A DNA stretch of 64,000 bases from Tidjanibacter sp. (GCA_017396085.1 JAFQNC010000024.1:1-64000); one strand, 5' to 3'. Shown: positions 7,307 to 17,547, counted from the first letter of the stretch. The notes: generated from the sequence alone by a model not told the origin. Made by a program: numbers and translations.

Positions 7307-10186
7307 CTATTTGAATTCGGTCATCAAAATCACGCACTTGCGGCTACCCTCAAAATCAACCCTCACTTTGCGCTCCATTGGCAGGGGCATCTCCACAAGC
7401 CTCTCTTCGCCGGCGGAGAGGGTGTAGGTTGCCTTCTCGCCACCATTGATGCAGATGCTCACCTCAATGCACTCCTCGGAGGGGTTGGCCAGCAGGGTTG
7501 CCATTGTGGTCTTGCCCTCGGGCACTCGTGCGGCGAAGTAGCCACTACCCTGTGCCTCATCGGCGGGTTTCACTTGGTCGCTACCACCGAGGGTGTAGTT
7601 GTAGGGCGCAAAGGGCCTGCGGCCATTGCCCACATACTGAATACCCGGGCGGGTGTTCCAACCACCATAGGAGCCCACGTAGTTGTAGCCTCTGCGGTCC
7701 ACTATCAGAGGCCACTTCTCCTTTTGGTCGGTGGGTACGATGGGGAAAGTGTTGAGCACAAGGCCGTTGTTGGCACCCGTAACAATGCCCCTCTCCGAGG
7801 AGAAGTCGCCCCACCAAATGGGCTCCTCCACCAGTAGGCAGGCATCCTCACTCTTGCCACAGGCCACATAGCCCACCACGTTGCGCAGCAGCAGGTCGGC
7901 CACGGGGTCCACACCACTCCTGCCTGCGAGGTCGAAGCCACACATCACCACCGAGCCCTTGCCGCCGAACATCTCACACAGGGCAGTGCCCGAGAGGTTG
8001 CGGCTGTAGTTGGCCAGCACGGCGGTGCGGCCCATATCGGCCTTGCGCACCGAGAAGCCGTTGGTTACGGGGTAAATGGCAGGGAAGCCCTCCATAGTTT
8101 CGTTGTAGCCCGTGTAGTCGCTCCACAACTTCAATCGCTCCATATCCACGCCCTCAAACACGGGGTGTTCCTTGCGCTCGATGTTGATGTTCATACCATC
8201 GCAGTAGGTATATTCGGGCGAGAGGTACTCGTGGGAGTTGTTGCTCTCGTCAAGCATCTCCACGGTGGAGGGGAGCCAAGAGGTGTCGAAGTCGGCTCTT
8301 TGGCGCATCACCAACACACGCCCACCCTTGTTCACGAAGTCGCTCAGTGCCTGCTTCTGTGCTGCCAATGCCTCGCCCCACGACTCCTCGCCAATCACGA
8401 GGGTTGCACCCTTGCGTGCCTTGGGCACCGAGGTGGTGAGGGTGTAGGCGATGGAGTTTTTGTCAAATGCGGCAGCGGTAGCACCCTTGGTGTCATAGAG
8501 AGCCACCTTGCCTGCGGGTATGTTTTTGGTTTTCCACTCCTTGCCGGCCACATAGAGGTTGGAGGTGTTGGTCGAGACAATCTTGCCATTCCAGACAATC
8601 TCGCCAACCAAGCGGTAGTTGCCTGTGGGCACCCACTCGGGCAGAGCAATCTCCAATGGGGCCGACCAAGTGCCGTAGTATTCCACAGTGGGTAGGTTGA
8701 TAACCCCCTCTGCCACAGCAATCTTGCGCATATTCTCCAGCTTCCACACAACCTGTGCGCCCTCCAAGTTGCGCATCTGGTCATCGTCATTGACCACGTG
8801 GGCAACCACGCCCACCTTGCTACCTGCATAGACATTGTGGTTCCAGTTCTCCCAACTGATGAGCAGGGGCTGGTAACTTACGCCATATTGGTAGGCCACA
8901 GGCTTGGGTTTCATCTCGGCAAAACTCTTCACCGAATCCCAGTTGTGGAAAATGATTGTGAAGGGCATCACGCCCGCCAAATAGGGGTTTTGGGGACGGA
9001 AGCGGCGGAACATCTCGGTGGCATTCTTCAGCACCATAGCCTGATATTCAAGGGCGGCTGCGCCTTGGTCCTCGGCAGCGATATGGCCGGTCCAACACTT
9101 CTGCGAGCCGGGCTGTTTGGTGCGCGAGCAGAGGTTGTAGGCGCCGTCAATGCCGGTGTAGTTACCCACACACTCGGTGAAAGTTATGGCCTGCACCTTG
9201 CCCTCGTTTTGCCACAGGGAGGTGTTGCGCAAGTTCATATAGGTGAGGAACGAGTTGTAGTACCAGCCCCAGTAGCGGTGTACGTCAAAGATGTCGGCGT
9301 TGCGGCCCATACCATAGCCGGCATTACCAATGTAGGGTCGGGTGTGGTCCCACTCAATGAGCCTCTCGTAGCAGGCTTGCAGGAAGTTGTCCCAGTGCTT
9401 GCCGAGTGTTCCTTTGTAGGGCATCTCGTTGCTCATCACATAGATGACCACCGAGGGGTGCCAAGTGAGGGGAGTGAACTCGTCTTCAATATAATATTTG
9501 ACATAGTTGTCGATGTTTTCCAAGTTGGTGGGAGGGGTGGACTCGCTCTCGGTAACTCGGGGGCGACCATACCTACCTCCAAAAATCATCATACCCTCCT
9601 CATCGCACACATCCAACCAGTTTTGGTTGGTGGGGATGCGTATGATGTTGATGTTCATACCTTTGAGGAAACGCACGTAGTCGCGTGCGAACTCCTTGCT
9701 GACCTCCAAATCTGCGGGGATGCCCCTGTTTGGAGGGTTGATTGCATTACCACGCAGGAAGATGGGTTTTCCGTTGAGGTAGAAGCGGCCATCGCGCATT
9801 TCAAACGAGCGGAAGCCGATGCGTTTTGTGATATTCTCTGTTCCGCAGGCCACCTCAAGGTTGTAGAGGTGCGGGGTTGCGGGGGTCCAGAGGTTTGCTT
9901 TGATGTTGTCGATTGTGAACTCCACGACCTGCTCCTCGGGGCTTGCCACGAGGCTGACCTCTCCGAGGGGTGCATTGTGAATTTCCTCTCCGCCCTCACA
10001 CGCACGGATGGTTGCGTGGGCGGTGCCCGAGAAGCCTTCGGGGGCCACAACGTGCAACTCCATACGCACCTGCGTGTCGGTCATAAAAGGTACCAAATTG
10101 GTGATAGTAACCTGCGCTCCGGCTGCCAGTGAGCACACCAAGCCGGCGAGAGCCAATCCTATGTGTTTAGTCCAATTCATCATCAT
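7307..10186 (-). CDS. GH2-like beta-glycosidase lacking the N-terminal sugar-binding domain
   Basis: The 959-residue product starts at a triple ATG (10,186/10,183/10,180); this start gives a signal peptide ending AAGAQ, whereas the longer reading from 10,294 adds a basic non-signal leader. An Ig-like GH2 domain starts right after the signal. The TIM barrel follows, with FYLNGKPIFLRGNAINPP, Glu254 in YVMSNEMP (acid/base) and Glu338 in AITFTECVG (nucleophile). Typical GH2 enzymes carry a roughly 180-residue jelly-roll before the Ig domain, and that is absent here. The C-terminal half contains another Ig-like domain and a Rossmann/amidotransferase-like segment (about 560-800). GH2 enzymes retain configuration and act on beta-galactosides, glucuronides or mannosides; specificity is not readable. 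Confidence 0.75.
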   Translation of the reverse strand: MMMNWTKHIGLALAGLVCSLAAGAQVTITNLVPFMTDTQVRMELHVVAPEGFSGTAHATIRACEGGEEIHNAPLGEVSLVASPEEQVVEFTIDNIKANLWTPATPHLYNLEVACGTENITKRIGFRSFEMRDGRFYLNGKPIFLRGNAINPPNRGIPADLEVSKEFARDYVRFLKGMNINIIRIPTNQNWLDVCDEEGMMIFGGRYGRPRVTESESTPPTNLENIDNYVKYYIEDEFTPLTWHPSVVIYVMSNEMPYKGTLGKHWDNFLQACYERLIEWDHTRPYIGNAGYGMGRNADIFDVHRYWGWYYNSFLTYMNLRNTSLWQNEGKVQAITFTECVGNYTGIDGAYNLCSRTKQPGSQKCWTGHIAAEDQGAAALEYQAMVLKNATEMFRRFRPQNPYLAGVMPFTIIFHNWDSVKSFAEMKPKPVAYQYGVSYQPLLISWENWNHNVYAGSKVGVVAHVVNDDDQMRNLEGAQVVWKLENMRKIAVAEGVINLPTVEYYGTWSAPLEIALPEWVPTGNYRLVGEIVWNGKIVSTNTSNLYVAGKEWKTKNIPAGKVALYDTKGATAAAFDKNSIAYTLTTSVPKARKGATLVIGEESWGEALAAQKQALSDFVNKGGRVLVMRQRADFDTSWLPSTVEMLDESNNSHEYLSPEYTYCDGMNINIERKEHPVFEGVDMERLKLWSDYTGYNETMEGFPAIYPVTNGFSVRKADMGRTAVLANYSRNLSGTALCEMFGGKGSVVMCGFDLAGRSGVDPVADLLLRNVVGYVACGKSEDACLLVEEPIWWGDFSSERGIVTGANNGLVLNTFPIVPTDQKEKWPLIVDRRGYNYVGSYGGWNTRPGIQYVGNGRRPFAPYNYTLGGSDQVKPADEAQGSGYFAARVPEGKTTMATLLANPSEECIEVSICINGGEKATYTLSAGEERLVEMPLPMERKVRVDFEGSRKCVILMTEFK

Positions 10187-10245
10187 CGGTCGTGTGTCTT
10201 TAATCTCTCCGTTGTGTCTTTGTTGTCTGTTTTTGCCCCTTCCGA

Positions 10246-10265
10246 TGCGGCCCCGAGGGACCGCA
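10246..10265 (-). other. Hairpin between susD and the GH2 gene
   Basis: TGCGG pairs with CCGCA around a C/G-rich core in the 195-bp gap after susD. No T run follows on the minus strand, so this is more likely a processing or partial-attenuation hairpin than a full terminator. It would fit higher expression of susCD than of the distal glycosidases, which is inference. Confidence 0.35.
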
Positions 10266-10381
10266 CCGAAAGTAGGCAACCACGAATTAACCAAAATAAC
10301 CGTTACCTTTTTTCAAGTATGTGTATTATGCGAAACAATTGTGTGTGTTTCAACAGGTTGTAAATGCTTGGTAGCAAACCA

Positions 10382-11989
10382 CTACCAGCCGGGGTTCTGA
10401 CCATAGTCATCACCAACCACATCGAGGAACGACTGCGGGATGGGCCACCTCCACCACTTATCATTCCAGTTCTTACGAGCATCAATGAGGTCTGAGGACA
10501 TATTGGGGTCATCCGCTTTGCTGTCGCCACTGTGAGTCTTCGCAGCGTCAGCCAACAGACCAAGACGCTTCAGCAAAGGCCACCTTACGCCCTCGAAGTG
10601 GCACTCACGAGCATACTCGTCCAAGATGTCCTGCATAGTGAGCACACCGGTGAACTTCTCGCCCATTGCACGCTCATAGGTTTCGTTGTAGTAGTCCAGT
10701 GCCTTTGCACTTGCGCCACCATCCTTGTGGAAGTATGCCTCGGCAGCCATCAGATAAGTCTCGGCCAAACGATAGACGATAGCATCCTTGAAAGAGGTTG
10801 TACGAGTGGGGTCGTCAGCGTTAGTCCACTGGTCATAGAACTTCATTGAGTGTGGGTGCATACACTCCATATACTGAGCGGGTTTGAAAACAGCCTCATC
10901 GCCAATATTCTTTCCTGCGGGCAACAAGCTCTCGTCAATATAGTAGAATTTGTGGCGGAACATAGTGCTGTAACGATTGTCTTTCTCCTTGTTGTAGAGG
11001 CTGAAGAGGTAGGTGTTGGGGTAAACACGTCCCCAGCCGTAGCCACCATACTCGACACACTCTTTGAAACCTTCAACTTTTGCATAACGAGCAGTGGTAA
11101 TAAGGCTCAAACGGTGTCCGGCAGCGATACCATTGGTGATGGTGCAACCACCACCCAATTGGTTGGAGAATTGGAACGCATAGAGAACCTCTTTGTTGCG
11201 GAGGTCGGGACCATTGAACACGTCTGCCATAGTGGGCATCATACCATAGTCGGGGCACTCGAAGATGGCCTCGCAGTTGTCGATAGCAGCCTGCCAATCC
11301 TCCTCCCACATTGCAACCTGTGCACGGATGTGGTGAGCAACGGCCTTGGTCAAACGACCGAAATCTTTGTTGGGTGCGGTCCAATCGAGATACTTGATGG
11401 CATCCTCGAGGTCGAGTTTGATTTGGGCAAAAATCTCGGCCTTGCTCGAAGGACGATAGACGCGGCCCTCCATATTGTCCACGGTGGTGGGTATGAGGTT
11501 CAGATAGAGCCTCTCAAAACGCTGGTAGAGCATAAAATAGGCCCTTGCACGGAAGCACTTTGCCTCTCCGTATGCCTGACGCACGAGGTCGTTCTCCATT
11601 GTGGGGTCGAGTTGCTCGGCGTGGTAGATAATCTCGTTGGCCTTACCGATAATCTGATACAACTGATTCCAGAAGGATTCAATAATTCCGGTAGCGGCGG
11701 TGGGGCTGTCCAAACGTGCAAAGCCGGCAGCGGTACCACCACGGAATACCATAAGGTCGGTACAGTAGTCCATCATCAGAGCACTATATGTTTCGGCCTC
11801 TCCTGTGGCAATAGAGCGGTCCTTGGGGTAGAGGCCCACAACTGCGCGGCTCAAACCCTCGGGGGTAGAATATACAAACTGGGTGGTGATGCTGGTCTGC
11901 GACTCAACCATCAGGTCGTCTGTTGTACACGAACTTGCGCCCAGTGCCAACGCCAACATCGCAATGCTATATGTTAAAATCTTTTTCAT
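10382..11989 (-). CDS. SusD/RagB-type glycan-binding lipoprotein
   Basis: A 535-residue outer-membrane lipoprotein with a signal ending GASSC at Cys21. The early Leu/Tyr-rich helices, the segment FRARAYFMLYQRF near residue 165, and the C-terminal ending NPGW are typical of SusD proteins, which form the lid over the SusC transporter and bind oligosaccharide. The start at 11,989 was chosen because it begins the signal peptide; the in-frame ATG at 12,007 would add six polar residues. It follows susC by 26 bp, so the pair is translated from one message. As usual for this family, the sugar bound cannot be deduced from sequence. Confidence 0.93.
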   Translation of the reverse strand: MKKILTYSIAMLALALGASSCTTDDLMVESQTSITTQFVYSTPEGLSRAVVGLYPKDRSIATGEAETYSALMMDYCTDLMVFRGGTAAGFARLDSPTAATGIIESFWNQLYQIIGKANEIIYHAEQLDPTMENDLVRQAYGEAKCFRARAYFMLYQRFERLYLNLIPTTVDNMEGRVYRPSSKAEIFAQIKLDLEDAIKYLDWTAPNKDFGRLTKAVAHHIRAQVAMWEEDWQAAIDNCEAIFECPDYGMMPTMADVFNGPDLRNKEVLYAFQFSNQLGGGCTITNGIAAGHRLSLITTARYAKVEGFKECVEYGGYGWGRVYPNTYLFSLYNKEKDNRYSTMFRHKFYYIDESLLPAGKNIGDEAVFKPAQYMECMHPHSMKFYDQWTNADDPTRTTSFKDAIVYRLAETYLMAAEAYFHKDGGASAKALDYYNETYERAMGEKFTGVLTMQDILDEYARECHFEGVRWPLLKRLGLLADAAKTHSGDSKADDPNMSSDLIDARKNWNDKWWRWPIPQSFLDVVGDDYGQNPGW

Positions 11990-12015
11990 AGTCTTTTCTG
12001 TATTCATCAAAGGGA

Positions 12016-15000
12016 TTAGAAGTTGAGGTTTACACTAACTGCCCATTGACGAGGCTCGGGATAGGCACCTGCACTGGTCTCGGGGCTGTATGACAAGTAT
12101 TCGGTCAGAGTGAAGAGGTTGGTTGCAGTAACTGCAAAACGGAGGTTCTTCACGTTGATTTTCTTCAACAACGAGTTGGGAAGAGTGTAGCCCAACGACA
12201 GGGTGCGCAGACGCAGGTAGGATGCATCCTGATAGCACAATGCTGCGTGGTGCGACTGGGCCTTGTCGTAGATAGGACGGGGGAACTCATTGCTGGGGTT
12301 GGTGGGAGTCCAGTAGTTCACCATAATACCGTTGAGTTTGCCCTGCAACGAACCACCCTGATTGTAACTGTGGAGGTAGTCGTTGCTCCTCACGGTGCCA
12401 TACACTGCATACCAATCCATATAGAAGTCGAAGCCTTTCCACCTAAGCGAGGTGTTGAGCGATGCGATGAAGTCGGGGTCGCGCTCGATAATCTGACGGT
12501 CGTCTTTGTCGATTTTACCATCTTTGTTGTAGTCGATAACCTTAACCGAGCCGGGCTCCACAACAACATCGGGCAATATTGCTTTGTCGGCTACGCCATC
12601 GCCATCGGAGTCGATGGTGGGTTTGATAATCCAGTTGCCGATTGCATCCTGACCCTCAAAGTCTTCGGTCTGCCAAATGCCCTCTGCGAGGTAGTTGTAG
12701 TAGACATTGATGGGGTGGCCAATGAACCACTTGTTATCAACATCGTCAATGTAGTTGCCATTCTCATCCTTGCGGTTGTCGATGCGGACAATCTCGTTGT
12801 GGAAGGTCGAGAAGTTCATACCCACGCTCCAATTGAAGTCTTTGCTACGAACAAGGTCGGCACCCAACGACAACTCAAAACCATTGGTCTTGGTCTCGCC
12901 GAGGTTGTCGAGCATAGAGGTATAACCAAGCACGCTCTCAATCTGACGGCTCACGAGAAGGTCGGTGGTGCGGGTGAGGTAGTACTCAACGGTACCGTGG
13001 ATGCGGTTGTTGAAGAAACCGAAGTCCAAACCGAAGTTGGTCGAAGTGGTTGTCTCCCAACGCAGACGGGTGTTGGGGATGGAGTTGCCGGGCAGGTAAC
13101 CGATGATGTAGTTGTCGCCAAACTCCATATCATAACTTGAAGCATCGCCAAGGGTGGTGTAGTTGCCAATACCGTTCTGGTTACCAACCGAACCCCAGCT
13201 CAAACGGAGTTTCAAGTTCGAAACAGCCTCCGAGCCTTTCAAGAAGGGCTCCTCCGAGATGCGCCAAGCACCGGCAATCGAGGGGAACAATGCCCACTTG
13301 TTCTGAGCACCGAAGCGGCTCGAACCATCGTAACGAACAGCTGCGTTCACGATGTAGCGGTCTTTGAAGCTGTACTGTGCACGAGCAAGGTAGGAAACGA
13401 GGATGCTCTCACTAACCGTGCGGTTAATCTTGGTGGGAACACCATCGCCAATCATATTCCACCAGAACGAATCAACGGGAATATCGCTGGCCTGTGCATC
13501 GAGTTTGGTCATATAGTCGCGGTCCCAGCTCTGCACTGCGGTGAGGTTGAGCGAGTGGTCTTTGTTGGCAATGGGCACCTTGTAGTTCACAATGTTCTCA
13601 ATCACAAAGTTGTAGTCGCGACTGTTGGAGATGCTACCACCGGCACCACCACCTGTGTATTGCGAAGTCTTGTAGGAGCCAACCTCTGCAAAACGAGCAT
13701 ATTGGGTGGCGTTGAACTTGTAACTGAAGCCTTTGAAGGGACGCAACTCCAAGAAAGCATTCACACGGAACATATCCTGTGCGGTCTGCTCTTTGGTGTG
13801 CTGCATATTGTACAAGGGGTTCTGGTCGCCCGAGGTGTTGATGTACTGGGTGATGTTACCCTCGGCATCAAATGCGTTTGCATAGGGCTGGCGAGTCATA
13901 AACTGGTTGAACGAGCCATAGGCTGCATCGCGGAGAGTCTTGTTCACCGAGGTGTTCACACCAATGCTCAACCACTTGTAGGCCTCATAGTCGGCATTCA
14001 CACGGAGGTTGCCACGCTCGTAGCCCGAGCCGTCAATCATACCGTCTTGGTTGGTGTAGCCAAAGTTGGAGGCGAAGCGGAGTTTCTTGTTGCCACCACG
14101 GATACCGAGCGAGTATTTCTGCATCACTGCGGGCTTAATCATCAGGCTCTCCCAGTCGGTCCAGATGCCCTCTTCCCAGTTCTTCTGCATAATTTCATCT
14201 GCGAACACATAGGAGGGGTCGAGTGCAGCAATAGCTTCGGGGTCGTCGATGTCCATCTGGTTGGCGATAGCTTGGCGGCGCAACTCTGCCCACGACTCGG
14301 GGTCGTAGTACTCGAAGTTCCTCCACAGGCTCTGCACACTGATGGTGGACTCGAAGTTCACCTCGGTCTTGCCACTCTGACCACGTTTGGTGGTTACCAT
14401 CACAACACCGTTTGCTGCACGAGCACCATAGATGGCCTGTGCTGCTGCGTCTTTCAAAATCTCAATCGAAGCAACATCGTTGTTGTTAATCATATTGAAC
14501 TCGGTGGAGTTGGAGGGAACGCCATCAATCACATAGAGGGGCGAGTTGCTTGCAGTCAGTGAACGCGAGCCACGAATCTGGATGCTCGAAGAACTACCGG
14601 GAGCACCACCGCCCGTAGTTACCTGAACACCTGCCGACAAACCACGCAACATCTCCGAGATGTTCGAGGAGGGATAGATGTTCATATCCTCGGCCTTAAT
14701 CGAAGCAACCGAGCCTGCCACATCGCTACGGCGCTGCACGCCATAACCTACAACCACCAAGTCCTCAAGCACCTGCGAGTCGCTGGTGAGGGTGATGTCG
14801 ATGCGGCTGCGTTTGCCCACAGCCACAATCTGAGTCTCATAACCGAGGTAGGAGAACTCCAACGAGGCTTTGTCGGACACAGTAATAGAGTAGTTACCCT
14901 TTACGTCTGTTGTAGTACCCTGAGTTTGACCAACCACCAGCACGTTTGCGCCGATGATAGCCGAACCATCGTCAGCAGTTACGGTACCCGTAACCTTGTG

Positions 15001-15084
15001 ACTCTGGGCACTGACACTGGTTACACCTGCCATAAGGCTCACGATGGCCACAAGCAGGATTTTTCCAATAGTAGTGTTTTTCAT
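12016..15084 (-). CDS. SusC/RagA-type TonB-dependent outer-membrane transporter
   Basis: 1022 residues, with a signal peptide ending SVSAQ at about 26 and a CarboxypepD-regulatory-like beta-sandwich at about 29-105 (VTGTVTADDGSAIIGANVLV). A TonB-contact segment with VVVGYGVQRRSDVAGSV follows, then a plug domain to about 225 that includes the family hallmark IRGSRSLTASNSPLYVIDGV, then a roughly 800-residue 22-strand barrel ending in an aromatic strand (WAVSVNLNF). It imports oligosaccharides across the outer membrane using TonB energy, with the adjacent SusD as lid. It lies 75 bp after the GH88-GH154 gene in the same direction. Length and architecture are standard for the family. Confidence 0.95.
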   Translation of the reverse strand: MKNTTIGKILLVAIVSLMAGVTSVSAQSHKVTGTVTADDGSAIIGANVLVVGQTQGTTTDVKGNYSITVSDKASLEFSYLGYETQIVAVGKRSRIDITLTSDSQVLEDLVVVGYGVQRRSDVAGSVASIKAEDMNIYPSSNISEMLRGLSAGVQVTTGGGAPGSSSSIQIRGSRSLTASNSPLYVIDGVPSNSTEFNMINNNDVASIEILKDAAAQAIYGARAANGVVMVTTKRGQSGKTEVNFESTISVQSLWRNFEYYDPESWAELRRQAIANQMDIDDPEAIAALDPSYVFADEIMQKNWEEGIWTDWESLMIKPAVMQKYSLGIRGGNKKLRFASNFGYTNQDGMIDGSGYERGNLRVNADYEAYKWLSIGVNTSVNKTLRDAAYGSFNQFMTRQPYANAFDAEGNITQYINTSGDQNPLYNMQHTKEQTAQDMFRVNAFLELRPFKGFSYKFNATQYARFAEVGSYKTSQYTGGGAGGSISNSRDYNFVIENIVNYKVPIANKDHSLNLTAVQSWDRDYMTKLDAQASDIPVDSFWWNMIGDGVPTKINRTVSESILVSYLARAQYSFKDRYIVNAAVRYDGSSRFGAQNKWALFPSIAGAWRISEEPFLKGSEAVSNLKLRLSWGSVGNQNGIGNYTTLGDASSYDMEFGDNYIIGYLPGNSIPNTRLRWETTTSTNFGLDFGFFNNRIHGTVEYYLTRTTDLLVSRQIESVLGYTSMLDNLGETKTNGFELSLGADLVRSKDFNWSVGMNFSTFHNEIVRIDNRKDENGNYIDDVDNKWFIGHPINVYYNYLAEGIWQTEDFEGQDAIGNWIIKPTIDSDGDGVADKAILPDVVVEPGSVKVIDYNKDGKIDKDDRQIIERDPDFIASLNTSLRWKGFDFYMDWYAVYGTVRSNDYLHSYNQGGSLQGKLNGIMVNYWTPTNPSNEFPRPIYDKAQSHHAALCYQDASYLRLRTLSLGYTLPNSLLKKINVKNLRFAVTATNLFTLTEYLSYSPETSAGAYPEPRQWAVSVNLNF

Positions 15085-15159
15085 TGTCTGAAAGTTTTAA
15101 TGATAGTGTTTGTGTTAGTTGATATATATTTATTTTAAATAAGTATTGTGCTGTACAAC

Positions 15160-17547
15160 CTATTTCTTGATTGCCTTGTCCACGGGGATATCCACACCGC
15201 TCCACACCTTCTTGGCGGTCCAATCGGCATCGGGGGCCGACCAGAAGGGGTCGCTCTCGGGCAGACCGAGAGCAACAAAGACTGCCGAGCAGAGGTAGAC
15301 ACTACCGGTGGAGATGTACCTCTCGCCGATGGAGGGCTGGTAGCCACAGAAGCCCACACGCAACCAACCATCTTCGGTGAAGGTGCCGGGGGCGTTGATT
15401 ACTCGGTCAATCACAGCGGTCAGACCACAACGCACCTGTGCGGGGTTTACGGCCGCAGGCAGCCAGTGGCGCAACGATACATCCGAGAGTGCTTGGAAAG
15501 CACCAAACCTGTAGGCCAACGAGCGGCCAACTGCGGGGAAGGTGCCCTCGGGCGAGATGAGCCTCTCCTGCTGCTCTGCATAGCGGGCATAGCGGAGTTT
15601 CTCCACCTCAAGGAAGTCGGCACCCTCGATGTTGTGTTTGGCCATCACGTCAAGCACCTGTACCATCATAGGCTGAATAACAAAGCTGTTGTAGTAGTCG
15701 AGGTGGAAGTCCTTACCATCGCCATACCAACCATCGCCCTTGTACCACTCTTTGTGGCGGTCAAAGGCATATTTCACACGCTCAAACTCCCACTCGCCGG
15801 TGAACTCATAGAGAGCAGCCTCCACCATTGCCGAGAAGAAGAGCCAGTTGGTCTCGGAGGGTTTGATTACCCTCGAAGATTTGAGCTCCTTGACAAGACG
15901 CTCTTTGGTAACCTCGTCAAGGTTGCCCCAAAGTTGGGTGGGGGCACGGAGCAGGCCGTGTGCCAAGAAGGCGGCATCCACCAGAGGCTGACGGCCATTG
16001 TTGAAGTTCAGATAGTCGGGCGACTCGGGATTTACGGCATTGGCGATACCCTTCACGGCCCAGTCGATGTATTGTGCGCGGAGTTGTCCTTCGGGAGTGG
16101 CATCGGGGCCCAGTTCAAGCCAAGGTGCAATACCCTCAATCAGACGGCCAAGGCCTTCAAGGTGGGTTACTGCGTGGCGGGTGGCGATGTTCACGTTGTT
16201 GGACTCCACGGGCATATTCTTTTTCAGGGTGCCTGCTGCCAAGTTGGAGAGGAATGGGCGAGCAATGTGGTCCATTGCGGAGAGCCACACAGCCCTGTCC
16301 TCATTCTCCGAGAAGAGGGTGCGTACCTCCACTGCGGGCTTACCTTCAAGGAGGTTTTTGTAGCGGCCGAGGGCCTCAATGTAGTAGTAGTCTGCATAGG
16401 CAAGAGGCGCATCCACATCACGATTCTTGGCCAAGAATGCGGTGCTGTGTTTGAGAGCAAAGTTGGCGTTGGTGCCGGGCTTTGCAAAGTATTTCGCCGA
16501 ACTGAGCGAGCGAATCATCTTCTCTGCCAAATCAAGGAAGGCCTGCGAGGTTGCCTCATCTTCCACGTAGGTGCTCAACTCCACATAGGCCGAAGCCATC
16601 AGAGCGGCAGCCGAAGCATCCCTCGGGGTCTCCTTCTTTGCGGGAGCCATAAAGTCCCAGTAGGGAACGCCATCTTTGGGCATACCCGGGTGGTTGAGGA
16701 TGTATTTGCCAATCTTGGTGGCGTGGTCAAGGAAGTCGCGGTTGCCGGTGGTGCGGTACATATAGGTGAAACCATACAGGCCCCAAGCCTGTCCGCGCGA
16801 CCAAGCCGAATCATCGGCCAATCCTTGATAGGTAAACTTCTTCACGATGTCGCCACTTGCCGAGTCGTAGGTAACAACGTGGTATGAACTGCCATCCTCA
16901 CGGAAGTGGTTTTTCATTGTGGTGGTGGCGTGTGTAACGGCCACATCGTAGCACTCCTTCTTGCCGCTCAGACCTGCACCAACACAGAGGAGTTCGAGGT
17001 TCATCATATTGTCGATGATGACCACGAAGTCGCCACCCTCCATCTTGCGATTCCACGAGCGGGTGCAGCCAACTGTGGGGTTGAAGCGGGTAGCCAGCGA
17101 GTTTGCACCATTGATGAGAGCGGTGCGGTAGGACTCTTTGCCGGTGAGGCGGTAGCCGTTGCCGAAACTGCAATTGACAACGAAGCCCACATCGTGGCTG
17201 TTGGTGTTGAACTGCTCGGGGGCGATGCGCTCGGTCATATCCTCGGCTGCAAGGCGCAGAGCATCATCGCCGGTGTGCTCCCAGAGGTACCAAAGGCTAC
17301 CGGGGAAGAAACCACTCTCCCAGCCGTGGCTGGCGATGAGTTTGAGGTTGCCCTCTTTGTCCATACTGCAAGGGAAACATTTTTCGCCCTTGTCTTTCAC
17401 AGCGTCATACATAGCAAGGGCGTGGGCTGCGCTCTGTGAGAGCCCTTTCTCAATCACCTTTGCCATACTCTTGTCAGGAGTGGCGGCCAGAGCACCGGGG
17501 AGTGCTGTGAGGGCTGCCAATGCGAGTGTAAGAAGATGTTTTTTCAT
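15160..17547 (-). CDS. GH88-GH154 fusion: unsaturated glucuronyl hydrolase plus DUF2264-type glucuronidase
   Basis: A 795-residue two-catalytic-domain protein with a signal peptide ending ALAATP and no lipobox, so probably periplasmic. Residues about 30-400 form a GH88 (alpha/alpha)6 barrel with HGWESGFFPG, NSHDVGF (Asp119), IIDNMMNLELL (Asp179) and SAWSRGQAWGLYGF. The two Asp residues match the catalytic pair of unsaturated glucuronyl hydrolases, which hydrate the 4,5-double bond left by polysaccharide lyases. Residues about 405-790 match DUF2264 (blocks HLEGLGRLIEGIAPWLE, SNWLFFSAMVEAALY, GDGWYGDGKDFHLDYYNSF), which as I recall defines CAZy family GH154 of beta-glucuronidases. Either domain alone is a complete enzyme size, so the fusion would remove both saturated and unsaturated terminal uronate. 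It lies between an esterase and susC. Confidence 0.8.
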   Translation of the reverse strand: MKKHLLTLALAALTALPGALAATPDKSMAKVIEKGLSQSAAHALAMYDAVKDKGEKCFPCSMDKEGNLKLIASHGWESGFFPGSLWYLWEHTGDDALRLAAEDMTERIAPEQFNTNSHDVGFVVNCSFGNGYRLTGKESYRTALINGANSLATRFNPTVGCTRSWNRKMEGGDFVVIIDNMMNLELLCVGAGLSGKKECYDVAVTHATTTMKNHFREDGSSYHVVTYDSASGDIVKKFTYQGLADDSAWSRGQAWGLYGFTYMYRTTGNRDFLDHATKIGKYILNHPGMPKDGVPYWDFMAPAKKETPRDASAAALMASAYVELSTYVEDEATSQAFLDLAEKMIRSLSSAKYFAKPGTNANFALKHSTAFLAKNRDVDAPLAYADYYYIEALGRYKNLLEGKPAVEVRTLFSENEDRAVWLSAMDHIARPFLSNLAAGTLKKNMPVESNNVNIATRHAVTHLEGLGRLIEGIAPWLELGPDATPEGQLRAQYIDWAVKGIANAVNPESPDYLNFNNGRQPLVDAAFLAHGLLRAPTQLWGNLDEVTKERLVKELKSSRVIKPSETNWLFFSAMVEAALYEFTGEWEFERVKYAFDRHKEWYKGDGWYGDGKDFHLDYYNSFVIQPMMVQVLDVMAKHNIEGADFLEVEKLRYARYAEQQERLISPEGTFPAVGRSLAYRFGAFQALSDVSLRHWLPAAVNPAQVRCGLTAVIDRVINAPGTFTEDGWLRVGFCGYQPSIGERYISTGSVYLCSAVFVALGLPESDPFWSAPDADWTAKKVWSGVDIPVDKAIKK

